Assembly: GCA_011800805.1 (NCBI GenBank)
Contig: MPNW01000521.1
Span: 92,647 to 146,361 of the forward strand
Origin: Hirudo medicinalis
Lineage: Eukaryota > Annelida > Clitellata > Hirudinida > Hirudinidae
Direction: 5' to 3'
Length of the DNA stretch: 53,715 nucleotides
Positions 1 through 11,640 of this stretch are shown piece after piece. How positions within the stretch are numbered: the first letter of the stretch is position 1; every line of letters begins with the position of its first letter. The notes beneath the pieces are model-generated. The model was not told the DNA's origin. It did no database searches and was given only the letters and a program-made list of their open reading frames with translations. The position numbers were made by a program, and so were the translations under genes.

Positions 1-645
1 TGTTCCATCTGAGACGGTTCGAAATCTTGGGTCCTATTTCGGGCTTGACTATGGATGAGCATGCAAACAGGGTGTCTGCAGACTGTTATGCAACACTTCA
101 TGTTCTTAGAGAAGCAGAGCCATTCATCCCGCACAACACATTCATTACCCTGGTAGTGCAATTCATTCTGACAAAACTTGATTACTGTAACTCTTTGCTT
201 ACAAATGTCAGTAGCAGGGCTCTCCATCATTACCAGGACGTGCTGAACGCAGCGGAAAGGCTTATCTCTGGATCCATGACCTCCGAGCAAATCACACCGG
301 TATTGAAAAGTCTAAATTGGCTCAAAATACCCTATAGGATATCATATAAAATTTCTTTAATAATATATAAAGTTATATCCTACGATGCACCAAAATATCT
401 CTCTTATACACTGGCAAAAACAGCAGCAATATCCGGACGAGCTTCCCTTCGCTCTTCATATCATCCCATGTTCCTGGTCCCGAGGTCCCATGATGTCAGA
501 TTTGGTAACCGCTCCTTCTACGTCAGTGGTCCTAGAATGGAATGCCCTCTCCGTTCATATTCGAACTGCCCCCACACCCGAGCTCTTTGGTGCCCAACTA
601 AAGACTGTTGAAATAGTTTTGTTAATTGTCCTAAAACTGTGTTAA
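1..645 (+). mobile_element. 3' end of a CR1/L2-like LINE (reverse transcriptase C-terminus), decayed
   Basis: The + strand encodes the C-terminal part of a non-LTR retrotransposon polyprotein. A short VRNLG motif near 20-35 is followed, after a stop and frame change, by a long segment with the family hallmarks KLDYCNSLL (about 170-200), a VLNAAERLI-type stretch, an ITPVLKSLNWL motif, and the APKYLS and LRS blocks. This is the thumb and C-terminal region that lies after the catalytic YADD motif in CR1, L2 and Jockey-like LINEs. The catalytic part would lie outside the window to the left. A second frame (385-645) carries the continuation to an LKT motif, so the copy has at least two frameshifts and is not functional. 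The exact clade is uncertain. Confidence 0.75.
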
Positions 646-1742
646 GTGGTTCTGGGGCACTCGGAAGTTGGCGAGAAGTTGCAGCGATTAGCTTGTCGTG
701 GTGAAGTTGTCGATAGAAACTTTGTTGTAGAAAGACTGTAGTTAAGTTTCTTAATTGCTTAAAGTTGACAATTGTATTTGGCTGTGTATTAAACTATTAA
801 CTTCCATAATTTTCAATAAAGACTTATTTTTTGATGATTTTTTGTGATTGCTATTTATAACAAAATTACACTAACCTGCTATTTATGTTTTATTTGCATG
901 TTTTTAATTTTAATTAATTTTTTTAATTTTTATTTCCATATTTACTTATTCACTTGATTTTTTTTTATTGTACTGACTGCCCTGGTTTGTTATAGTGCCT
1001 TGATATCCTAGGATATTTATTTAAATATTGGCTGCTTGAATTCGAATTTATATAGTTGTTCAGGTATAAGCATTGCTTAAATCTTCTTTTGCATTTGTTT
1101 GGCTCTTTTTTTTCCTTAAAATCTTTATTACGCTAAATAGCCTGTAAACAAAGACAAATATTGATATTTAATGTGCATATTTACTTGTTCGGCTCAATAA
1201 AAAAAAATAAAAAAATTTAAAATTTCTGTTATATTTTTGCTTTATTTAAGTTTTATGACAAAAAAAAATAATGAAAATTCATTTTGTGATTTTATTGATA
1301 TTCTGTATTTTTCATTAAATTGAAAAGTAAATATCTCAAAAATGGTCCATGGCTCAGGAACCAGACTACTAAATTTCTGTAACTTATTATCTAAATGTAT
1401 TCAGTATTCAGAAAATAATTTTGAAATTTCCCTCCATGATGGTGTAAGCTCAGCTCATGGACCACTTGTTACACCAACAACCGGCTATATCTGTTTATTT
1501 ACATTTTATTGTCCGGCTGCTTATACGTTTGTCTCGGTTTTTTTAATTTTAAACGCCAATTAAATAAATTTTTAAATGTTTATTGCACACATTAACTAAT
1601 TACTTTGGTAGCGAGTCTTCTGATTTATAAGCTTAGGAAGAGGTCAATTTTTAAACTCCTGCAACGCTAGCTTTTCTATAAATTGATTCCTAGTTGATAA
1701 CAAAGTTATTAAATTGAATATATTAAAGAATTGGATTAGAAG
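646..1742. other. AT-rich intergenic sequence upstream of MTR4
   Basis: No gene is recognised here. The sequence is strongly AT-rich with poly-A and poly-T runs. A 73-codon open frame at 1342-1563 resembles nothing I know and is probably chance. Two small inverted repeats sit inside it: GGTCCATG near 1343 with CATGGACC near 1457, and GGTGTAA with TTACACC near 1441-1475. The MTR4 promoter is presumably in the right part, but I see no TATA box or other element that I can assign. Confidence 0.4.
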
Positions 1743-4700
1743 ATGTCGACCAGTTCAACAGAACGTTTACCTGAAGTCACGAAAAAAAGGTCATTATTTT
1801 TATTTTTAAGAAATAGAAATGAATCTAATTCAGGTTACATTAACTACTCGTTTTACAAACATATCGAACCCATTTTGGACTTAATACTTTTGTCAGACAC
1901 TGCTAATTAAGTGAATTTGTTACAGCTATGATAAAACAAATAAGTATAAAATATTTATTGGTATCTTATGTGCTCCCACATGTCTAGTGATTATGATCTT
2001 AGCCCTTCATGATAGCAGCATGGATTATGGGACCACTGTCTTAATCATGTGGCCATGTATATTGGTGTTTAATGTGAACTCGTATATAAATAAAATATTG
2101 ATATCTATTGATCCATGGAAATTTAATGCCAAAGCTTTTACATATTATAGATTTAGCTTAATTTTGAAATTTAAAACAAGTTTCGAGTACTATTAAGTTT
2201 TGAATACTTTATTTTTAAATTAAGAGCTCATTCAGTAAATGAAGAAAATGCATCTAAGAAGATTAAGAAAGATGAAACAAGGTTTTCTACTATAAAATAT
2301 TCTGAAGATCATTTTTAATGCAATCAATAACATTCAAAACCTAAATTCAACTAAAAGTCAAAAATTATTTAATTAACCAGTGATCTTAAATTTTTTTATT
2401 ACATTGTCATCAATTTGTGTTTATTGCAGCACAATGAATGCCATTAAAATCTATCATCTGGATGCATCAGGAGATTGTTTGCATCATGTTGCTGTTCCTC
2501 CAGGAATTAGTTACACCCCTCTGAAGATGAGTAACTCACACACTCCAGCCAAAGAATATGACTTCATTCTTGATCCATTCCAGAGGGAAGCAATCTTGTG
2601 TCTTGAAAATAATAATTCTGTCCTTGTGTCTGCTCACACATCTGCTGGAAAAACTGTTGTTGCTGAGTCAGTTTCTTTATCTTTGGTCTTGATTAGATGT
2701 GCTCTGAATATGATTTAGTTCTAACATTGGTCATTACATGCACAAATTCAATTAATATTTTATTACTTCCTGATTTATTCGTGTTATTCTATTTTATTAT
2801 TATAATGCTATCATTAGAAAATACCTAACATTTACTAGTTGCATCTAACATATTCTTACATCAAATTTATCCACAAACTCATTAAAAACTAACGGAAATA
2901 GGTATGCAGTGGCCATGTCTCTGAAAAGTAAGCAGAGAGTCATTTACACGACTCCCATAAAAGCCCTGAGCAATCAAAAGTACAGGGAGTTGTACAATGA
3001 ATTCAGTGATGTAGGTCTGATCACAGGGGATGTCACCATCAATCCTACTGCTAGTTGTCTCATCATGACCACTGAAGTTTGTCAACTCTTATAAATTAAA
3101 ATGTGAAATATTTTTGAAGTTAATTAAAAATTGATTGCAACGTAGATCCTTCGAAGCATGTTGTACAGGGGGTCAGATATAATAAAAGAGGTGGCTTGGG
3201 TGATTTATGATGAGATTCACTACATGAGAGACAAAGGTCTTAATTGCCTTCTTTTGTCAACGTATTTTTTAATTCAACGTGTTTTTTAATTCAAATGTTC
3301 AGTAACTCATTTCAATGCCTAATAATTCAGTAATATCATTGGCACAAAATAAACATTTACATTTCACAACAAATACGGAAACATCGGGCAATAGCTGATG
3401 ATTGTTTAATATCACATTATTACAAACAATATTATTAATGTTTATATGTTTCAGAGAGAGGAGTTGTGTGGGAGGAGTCAATTATTTTGCTTCCTGATCA
3501 GATCAGGTACGTGTTCTTGTCAGCCACCATTCCAAATGCAAAACAGTTTGCAGAATGGATCTCCTACATTCATAAACAGGTCTGAGTTGTTGACATGTGC
3601 TTCATTACTGATTATTGATTAGCCAAACCTGTAGTTAAAAATTTAACCATTACTCAGAACATTACTAGAATTATCAACTAATTTCAGCCGTGTCACATCA
3701 TCTGCACTACGTACAGGCCGACACCACTTCAACACTTTATATTTCCTGCTGGTGGTGAAGGCATTCAATCAGTTGTCAATGAAAAGGTTTGTGAGGACAA
3801 GAGGCAATATGTCGTTATATCAGTTGTTCATTAATGCCTGTTGAACCAAACAAACATTCTAAAGACAATACATCTTCATGAGAGTCCTGCTTTATTAGAT
3901 GTCTCTTTAATTTCAACATTTCTTTCAGGGAATGTTTTCTGAGGAGAACTTCGAGAGGGCTATGTCAGTTTTAAAAGACAAACCTGAGACTAGCAACAAG
4001 GATCAGAGATCAAAAGGTAAGTTGATCCTCCATTACTTTGATGAACTCGTTCATTCGATCCCGTGCTCTTTTATAATTGGAAGAATTAAATTTCAGAGGA
4101 ATCGAGTTGCTTCAAGATCGTCAGCATGGTTAAAAGGAGGAGCCTCGACCCAATCATAGTTTTTTGTTTCAGCAGAAAAGAATGCGAGTTTTATGCTCTC
4201 CAGTTCTCAAAACTGGATTTCAACTCAGGTATTACCTAATCCTGTTTTAATTGTTTTTAAAATATGCTATGTTAATGAGTTACTTACAGTTAATAAGGAA
4301 ATTACGCTAACATGAATTTCAATGCTTTACCTGCATCGTCATTACGAACGAACGATGCGTTTCGTTCGTGACCACGGGGCTTTTGCTTCTACAAATGATC
4401 ATTTATATTATTTGTAATTATTAATGATTAAAAATTGGTTCTTAATGCAGATGAAGACAAAGCCACAGTTCAATTGGTGTACGACAGTGCCATCATGACT
4501 CTGCAGGAAGAAGACAGAGTTTTACCACAGGTTGTTGATCTTAATTTTATTTTTAATTATTTGAGTGCAGGAAGGTTTTCATCCAAGCAAAATGCACTTT
4601 ATGACCTTTGTTGTATTTTACTGGCAAATGTGCAATGAAATGCTTTGAGATTGTTGCAGAATTTTTACTGAATTTTGTGCTCTTTGGAAGCTTTCTTATT

Positions 4701-7700
4701 TTATAAATTTCTTTTGTATTATTTTACTTTCATTTGTGTAAGAATGACACTGATGATCATGTAGTGATGGAAATTCCTGATGTTCCAGGTAAAACTCATT
4801 CTTCCCCTGCTCTTGAAAGGCATAGGAATTCACCACTCGGGATTGTTGCCAATTGTCAAAGAAACCATAGAAATTCTTTTCTCTGAAGGTCTCATTAAGG
4901 TTCGTTGATGATTCTTTGTTCTTACAATTCCTATTGAATCACTTGCTGATGACAATAAATTACTCATGCATGACAATAAATTACTCATGAAATGTGATTT
5001 CAGTGATGTAAATATTTTGTTTGAATTGATTAAACAGGCCCTTTGTGCTACTGAAACATTTGCTATGGGACTCAACATGCCCGCCAGATCTGTCCTTTTC
5101 ACAAGTGCTTCGAAATTTGATGGGAAGAATTTCAGATGGGTGAGTTTTCTTATTTCCAATGTTTGAGTTGGAACATTGGGATGTTGGTGAAATTTTTCAG
5201 TATTTTTCAGACCCTGCAGTATTTTATTATTATTATTATTATTGGCATTATTAATATTATAGCTTAATATTGTTGTTGTCTCAGATAACCTCTGGAGAAT
5301 ATGTGCAGATGAGTGGAAGGGCAGGAAGGAGAGGCCTCGATGACAAAGGAACTGTCATCCTCATGGTGGATGATTCAATGACTCCTGAAGTTGCCAGGAA
5401 CATCATCATGGTGAGTGTTCATGCTTTCTTAAATTAGGTAATTGCTGTAATGTGCTATTAGCAAAATAAATAAAGTTAAATAAAAACATGTTGCAATCTC
5501 ATTCCACCCACAAGAGGTAATTCTGATTTTAAAGAATGATGATGGAGTGTTTTCTGTTATCACTGATTATCACTGCAGGGCCAACCTGACCAGCTGAACA
5601 GTGCCTACCACTTGTCTTACAACATGATTCTCAACATGTTGAGAGTTGAAGGCATCAACCCAGAATATGTCCTTGAGAAATCATTTTTTCAGTTTCAAAA
5701 TTATTCTGCCATCCCCAACATCACTGAGAGTAATTATGTCTATTTTTATTTTGATCATCATTTTATTCAGACGAACGTTCGAGTGGGTCATAATGTTCGT
5801 GTAACGTCAATTAATTTCATTTTAAAAATGATTTTAAAATCTTGAATAACTCGATGAAATCAGGATTGAAAGATGCAGAAGAGCGTTATTCCAACTTCCA
5901 AGTTGAAGATGAGATCAGTGTCTCGACCTTTGACCTGACAAAAGAGAAACTTGAAGGCAACTTGAAGAAGATGTTGTCCTTCATTCAAAAGCCTCAGTAT
6001 TTGCTGCCGTTCCTCTGCCCGGGAAGGCTTGTCAAGGTAGAAATAGTTTATTGAATAATCGATTCACACATCGATGTTTGTTTCAGTAATTCATCTAATC
6101 AATCATTATTGTTATTACTATTATTATCTGCTAATTGATTGTTAACCGGTCAACAAGTATTGACGTTTACCACTAGGTGGCTGAATCGAGATGATGCTTT
6201 TTTTAGTTTTCTGAATAAATTATGTTTATTATGCTAGATTGTGAATGAGGATACAGATTTCGGATGGGGCGTGGTGATCAATTTTAAGAAGAGGAAATCG
6301 TGTAATTCTACGAGGGTTTGTATTTGTTGTTTGAATTGATATTCCTGCCCATTTAAGTCCACAAAAGCATTAAAAACTAAAAGATCAGTCATTATAAACA
6401 AGTATTTGAGATTTAGCATCAGAAAACACAATAACAACCTCACAACAAGTATTTGCTGCATTCATTTAAGCTTTGTTGACGTTATTAATGTTGCATCATC
6501 GAAGAGATCAATTATAACCATGTGATTGTTGTAACAGCCAAAAGGTGACAACACTGAAGAAGGAATGGGTTTCCATGCAGATGTTCTGCTCAGACTCAAG
6601 AAAGGATCGTCATGTTCAGGACAGTTGAAGGACATCAAACCCTGTTTAACCAATGAGGAGGAAGGAGATGCTGTGGTGGGTCTGGTTTAATATCTCAAGA
6701 ATTAAAATCTGGTATGTTTTGCAATGAAAATTGTTTGCCTTATTGTTGTTTATGTTTGCAGATTGTTCCTGTTTATTTGCTGACTATCAACTCCATCAGC
6801 AAAATCCAGCTCCATGTGCCAAGTGATCTCAGGAGGTCAGACTCCAAGAATGCTTTGATGGCGTCGCTAAAGGTTGGCATTTAATTTCATTATTATTTAC
6901 TTTTTTAATTTATAAGAATTTCTAATCATAAATCTATTAATTATTTACAGAATGTTATAGGCAAATTCCCTGCTGGCTTACCTCTGCTGGATCCCATTGA
7001 GGACATGGGAATCAAGGAAGAAGCCTTCCTTAAAATTGCAAAGGTTTCTTTTATGCTTTTACTTTGGAAGTGAAACCTTTCGATTCTACCTTTGGACGTC
7101 TTTTCTTACAATTTTCCACCACGTTTTTCATTGCAATTCAATTATCTTTGTATTGCATTGTGTTTTATGTTCACGAGTGCAAAAAAGATGTTTTAGAAAT
7201 GTCATTTCTGGTGGTGTATGACCTTTGACATGACATGCCTTTGACATGATTTTCAATTTAGGAAGCAAAAGAACAACAAGACCGATTGAATTCGCATCCT
7301 TTCAACAAAAATCCAAAGAAGAAGGAAATTTATGCACAGTTCTTGGAAAGAGAAAAGGCAAGAAAATAAATGAACTTAAGTGATTTGTATTCAATATTAA
7401 ATTTATCACTTTTGTTGCATTGGCCATCAGCATTTGTTATATTTGTGATGCTCATTTATGATCTGGAAGATTTTGTGATTGGAATTTAGCAGCCAATTGT
7501 TGTGGTATTAATTGTAGATACACAGGGAAATAAAGCAGCTGAGTGCAGAGTTGAAGCAGACCAGATGCTTGTTGAAAATGGAAGAATTGAAGAAGATGAA
7601 ACGAGTTCTCAAAAGACTCAAATACATTGATTCCAAGGAGGCTATCCAAATGAAAGGCAGAGTTGCTTGTGAAATAAGCAGGTGAGTTGTAACTATCCAG

Positions 7701-8706
7701 TGTTTTGTTGCCAACAGTTTCATAACAGTTCGAATAACATTGGCTATTAAAGTTATTGCAAATATAAATGCATGGAATCGATTTGCAATTTCAGTGCGGA
7801 CAACCTGGTCGTGACGGAGTTGCTGTTGAACGGGGTCTTTAATGATATGACGGCAGCTGAATGTTGCTCCCTCCTTAGCTGTTTTGTCTTCCAAGAAAAA
7901 GCCCAGGAGATGCCAAAATTAACTGAGAAACTATCCAATGCCCTTTCACAGCTCAAAGTTTGTTGGAAATTTCACAAAAATTGCAAGTTTTCTACAAAAA
8001 CTTTTGTTTTTCTATTCAGGAAACTGCACGACAGGTGGCAGCAGTGAGTAAGGAGATGGAGGTGTTGAAGGATGATGATGAATACGTGGATTCATTCAAG
8101 CCCCATCTCATGGGGGTTGTGCTCGAATGGGCCAAAGGAACCTCTTTTGTTAAAATCACTCAGATGACCAATATTTATGAAGGTAACAGTTTATTATTTA
8201 TCGAACCTTCTGACATAAGAATGGCATCTCTATTTATATTGCATCACATTAATTACTTCAGTGCCACTGTATTTTAACCGTTTATAAAGTCTGAAGGAAT
8301 TTGTGACAACTTTGAAAACTGAGTATTATGTCTATTTCTCTGGTCTTCTGTTTCAGTGCTGGAGTGCATGTGTGAATGACTTGACATTTCTTTGATTCAT
8401 TTTCTTATAAAACCCACTGCTTCTTCAGGGAGCATAATCAGGTGCCTGAGGAGGCTGGAAGAATTCATAAGGCAAATGGTTCAAGCAGCAAAAACCATTG
8501 GCAATGAAGATCTGGAGAAGAAGTTCACAGAAGGTCGGTTGATATTATTTTTAACAAAATTTAATTGTTGTCATTATAAATCTACATCTAAGAATATCAT
8601 GCAATTGTAACATGACATTATAATCTAAGAAGTGGTTGGTTATTAATTCACAGGAATCCAGTCCATTAAGAGGAATATTGTGTTCTCTGCGAGCTTGTAT
8701 TTGTAA
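1743..8706 (+). CDS. MTREX: Exosome RNA helicase MTR4 (SKIV2L2), 25 exons, 985 aa
   Basis: This is a Ski2-like DExH RNA helicase that feeds RNA to the nuclear exosome within TRAMP- and NEXT-type complexes. Exons: 1743-1789, 2225-2281, 2430-2666, 2902-3076, 3146-3236, 3455-3579, 3688-3786, 3929-4016, 4097-4228, 4451-4530, 4789-4899, 5038-5139, 5285-5410, 5579-5729, 5864-6036, 6238-6315, 6538-6675, 6762-6872, 6951-7043, 7262-7357, 7518-7681, 7795-7957, 8020-8182, 8429-8533, 8654-8706. All phases agree and the sum is 2958 nt. Seen: Walker A AHTSAGKT (about 103-110), DEIH box (194-197), SAT (225-227), motif [12 protein letters not shown] (456-465), the arch KOW segment around FGWGVV (about 605-611), and the conserved end SASLYL. 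The KOW-bearing arch favours MTR4 over SKI2. Human MTR4 is slightly longer, mainly at the N-terminus and in the arch. Exons 1-2 are the least certain: the N-terminus is weakly conserved and the exon 2 donor is gttttc. Exon 20 uses a GC donor. Confidence 0.93.
7358..7517 (+). other. GC-AG intron in MTR4 (intron 20)
   Basis: The exon ends GAAAAG and the intron begins gcaaga, with acceptor tgtag before ATACACAGG. No GT donor gives an open frame here: reading on meets TAA after four more codons. Joining at the GC donor keeps phase 0 and gives the expected helical segment. GC-AG introns are a known minor class spliced by the U2 machinery. Confidence 0.75.
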
Positions 8707-8756
8707 ATTGTGGATAAACCGTTCATTGTTCATTGTTCATTGTTTTGCTTTGTCTT

Positions 8757-8766
8757 AATAAATAAA
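8757..8766 (+). terminator. Overlapping AATAAA polyadenylation signals of MTR4
   Basis: Two overlapping AATAAA hexamers lie 51-60 nt after the MTR4 stop codon. They are the first canonical signals after the gene. Just before them (8721-8742) is a short tandem run of the 7-mer TTCATTG. Cleavage would be expected shortly downstream; this is inferred from the motif only. Confidence 0.55.
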
Positions 8767-9540
8767 CCTTGGAGCAGTTTTTCAATGTTCAAGAATATGG
8801 AACAGCTTGAAAGGGTAAAAGGGCTTGCACAGAATAGGTTTTGCATTGCGTGATTTTCTACGGAAATTGAAAAAGATTTAGTCAGAGCGGTTGATGTTGA
8901 GTAAATGAGCCATTGAGGGAAGCACCTGCAGCAAACGCACATGAGGATGGACCTCCCTATGGGGTGACATTTAATTATTTTTTATAATTAAGTTTATACT
9001 TTTATACTTAGAATCTTCCTAAGGCAGATAATTAAGGTTATGGCGTCCCACACCAGATCCCCCTCGGCATCCCAGAAGATCCGACTCGATATCCAATATT
9101 CCAAGATATATCCAATATTACTATTCAGCGAAAAATCGTGCGAGTGATCGTTACGCATTAATTGGCACCGGTTACTTTGCGCAAGTGTTATTTCCAGGTT
9201 ACACCACCCACTTGTTGACTGAATATTTACTGAATAAATCCCGTTCTTTACAACAATACAGTGGTCGACATATCTAAGAAAGACACATTTCTTCGCTTAA
9301 CTTTCTTAAATATTAATTTCATACTTTCAAATTTAGTTATAAAATTCAAATATCTGCACGAAATCTTTTATTAAAGTTAAAAACGAATTTATTATGTGTT
9401 TAATAGGAAATGCAAATCTATGTAACATGCATTTATATTTGCATAATTAGTTATTTATTGGAGGAAGTGTGTAATATTTCAATAGCTGCATTCAAGTAGA
9501 ACTAATTAAAAGTTTTATTTGACATCTAAGAACATGGGAA
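8767..9540. other. Intergenic sequence with a possible LTR-like segment
   Basis: No gene is seen. Positions about 9035-9265 are less AT-rich and contain an AATAAA-like signal (near 9232), a run ending CAACAATACA and then TGGTCGACA. This resembles the 3' end of an LTR followed by a tRNA primer-binding site, but no second LTR or internal coding region is visible, so it is only a suggestion. The remainder is AT-rich and unremarkable. Confidence 0.2.
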
Positions 9541-10415
9541 GGAAAGCATGACTGAATGAGCAAAAAAGGGCCAGATTTTGACTTTCGAGAGAAATTTTCA
9601 TTTTCCGACATTTCTAATGCGCTCAATCGCTTTAAAACTTTTAAGAGAAGCTTCCTGAAAAATCCAGGGAAATATGGAAAAATCCTGGCGGAAGACCACC
9701 AAAACTCTCGGAGAAGGATCGACAAAATATCATTCTGAAGTCTTCAAAGGGGGGATTTTCAGTTGAAATACCTCATAAATCATAAAGCCTCTGACGATAT
9801 GCAAATGGCGCATTACAAATTAACTATCATTATTATTGTTAATCATTAAATTTGCAAGTGAGCCTCTGCTAGGATGTAGGGAAAATAACAAAATATTCAG
9901 GGATCAGAGCCATCAAAAACTCCCATACCTTAAGATAGAGAACAGACATCACTTGGCATGGGCAAAACATATGGTTGATAATGGGAACTCTGTGGAAATC
10001 AGTAATTATTTTAAACGAAACTAAGTTTAATATCTACGATCCTGATGGGCTCCATAATTACTGGCATGATTTATAGATGGAGCAAGAGATTTGCTGCAGC
10101 AGAAAATTCGGAGAGGCCTGGAGAGGATTTTCATCATGTGGTCCTACAGAATTAACATTTCTGAGGGGAAAATATGCTTCAAAAGATTATATCAAGACCA
10201 TCTCCAGCATTCTCATTCCCTTTACTAAGAGTCACCATGAATGTGACTTTGATTTCCAGCTGGATAGTGCCTCTATTCACACCGCAAAGGAAACGATGGA
10301 ATTTTTCCAGGAAAGAGTCGGTGTCATGGAATGGCCAGCGTGTTCTGCAGACTTAAATCTTATAGAAAATGTTTGGGGGACTCTGAGAAGGCTGGTACTA
10401 CCGGATAGCAATTAA
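9541..10415 (+). mobile_element. Degenerate Tc1/mariner-family transposase pseudogene
   Basis: Fragments in different frames line up as one transposase. An N-terminal helix-turn-helix-like remnant lies at 9556-9738. A block reading KLPYLKIENRHHLAWAKHM is at about 9920-9970. After a frameshift comes NETKFNIYDPDGLHNYWHDL (about 10012-10074), and the C-terminal catalytic part is at 10077-10415, with DSASIHTAKETMEFF and SADLNLIENVWGTLRR. The last two are the second Asp and final Asp/Glu regions of the Tc1 DDE domain. Stops and frameshifts make it inactive. Terminal inverted repeats were not located. A related copy in opposite orientation lies at 53111-53432. Confidence 0.8.
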
Positions 10416-10489
10416 TTAACATTTTACAGTAAAATTAAAGATATGACGAATGCGAAAACATATTTCTGGTATCATGCGATTTCTTGCTT

Positions 10490-11640
10490 ATTAACTGTGA
10501 CAGCGATGACGTGACAATGCGTCTGCCACAATGTTTTGTTCTCCTTTTACATGNNNNNNNNCTCCCATGGTGAGTGTCTTCTGCATGGTGTCTGTTGGAT
10601 CCGCTCTTGAAGGCGAATGTAAATGGTTTGTGTTCGATGTAGATGGTGAACTGCCGACCTTCCAAGAGACGCTGAAAGTGCCTGACGGCCAGAAGCATAG
10701 CCACCAGCTCTCGGCCAAAGACGTTGACGTTAAGTATGCCTAAATATTAATGTTATGAATTTAGTAATTTCAATTTAATTAATATTTTGATTTCTTGTTT
10801 TCCGCCATGTTTTTAAGTTGTTGTTTTGTTTTGTTTTGTTTCCGTCTGAGATAATAGAAATAAAAATAACTCATGATATATTGATTTTCCTTCTTAATAA
10901 ACTAAATAAATACTACTGGATTTGTGATTCCTCTATTTACTTGCTCCAAAAACGCTCCAGCTGCGGAATTCGAAGCGTCTGTTGAGATTTGGAGGTGACT
11001 GGTTTCGTCCAGGAAAGCAAGACCAAAGAACGAAAGACAGGTGGCTTTTTGCAACTCCTCCTTCACCTGTTGTAACGCTCGCAGCTGGTCCGAAGTCAAT
11101 GTCATGTGTTTGTTTGTTGGTCCGTTCCTTATGCCGTCCTTCCTGAAAATATCGGTCAATGGCGAGAGGAGCGATGAATAGTGGTACGAATCTTTTGTAG
11201 AAATGTACCAGACCTACGAAACGTCGGAGTGCCTGATCGACTCCGGTGGCTTGTAACCCACTATGGCTTTTATGTTGTCAGAGAGTGGCTGGATGCCTTC
11301 TGGGCTCACGAGGTGTCTCGGGAACGTGGTGGTTGAGACAGAAAATTCACACTTATCCATGTTCACGGTGAGATGAAATTCATGAAATATCTTCAGCACC
11401 TTCTCCAGATGGTCGAAATGTTCCTCCATTGACGAACAGGCGATAAGGACGTCATCAGTGTACGCGAAGGCGAAATCAGGTCGGAGTACCTCGTCCATAA
11501 ATCTCTGGAACGTCTGTGCTTCGTTTCTGAGCCCGAATGGATGATGGACGAATTCATGCAATCCAAACGGTGGTCAGGCTGTTGGTGAAATCGTAAATGT
11601 GAAGTATTGGTAGGAATCGTAAAATCATCATGTACTTAGG
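10490..11640 (-). mobile_element. Ty3/Gypsy-type LTR retrotransposon pol fragment (RT and RNase H)
   Basis: Read on the - strand, 11561-11214 encodes a reverse transcriptase core with FGLRNEAQTFQRFMDEVL and the catalytic box YTDD. It continues with the LTVNMDKCEF and LSDNIKAIVGY blocks. After a frame change, 11159-10902 carries the tether and start of RNase H (LQISTDASNSAAGAFLEQV), and 10741-10490 carries its continuation (LLAVRHFQRLLEGRQFTIYI, then HKPFTFAF). About 160 bp of AT-rich DNA (10742-10905) interrupts RNase H, and a gap of eight Ns (10554-10561) lies near the left end. The part 5' of YTDD is internally deleted, with a YDFTNSL remnant near 11590. No LTRs, protease or integrase are seen. 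Confidence 0.8.
10554..10561. other. Assembly gap of eight Ns
   Basis: Eight consecutive undetermined bases sit inside the Gypsy RNase H fragment. Coding similarity continues on both sides, so the gap is probably short, but its true length is unknown. Confidence 0.95.

Noticed and set aside
1342..1563. 73-codon open frame upstream of MTR4
   Set aside because: No known motifs, AT-rich context, and no splice or conservation support.
4743..4788. Possible extra MTR4 exon reading [15 protein letters not shown]
   Set aside because: The frame runs straight into the next segment out of register. Using the acceptor at 4788 joins exon 10 to [16 protein letters not shown] exactly as in other MTR4 proteins, with nothing missing.
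7508..7894. 128-codon - strand open frame inside MTR4
   Set aside because: Antisense shadow of MTR4 exons 21 and 22.
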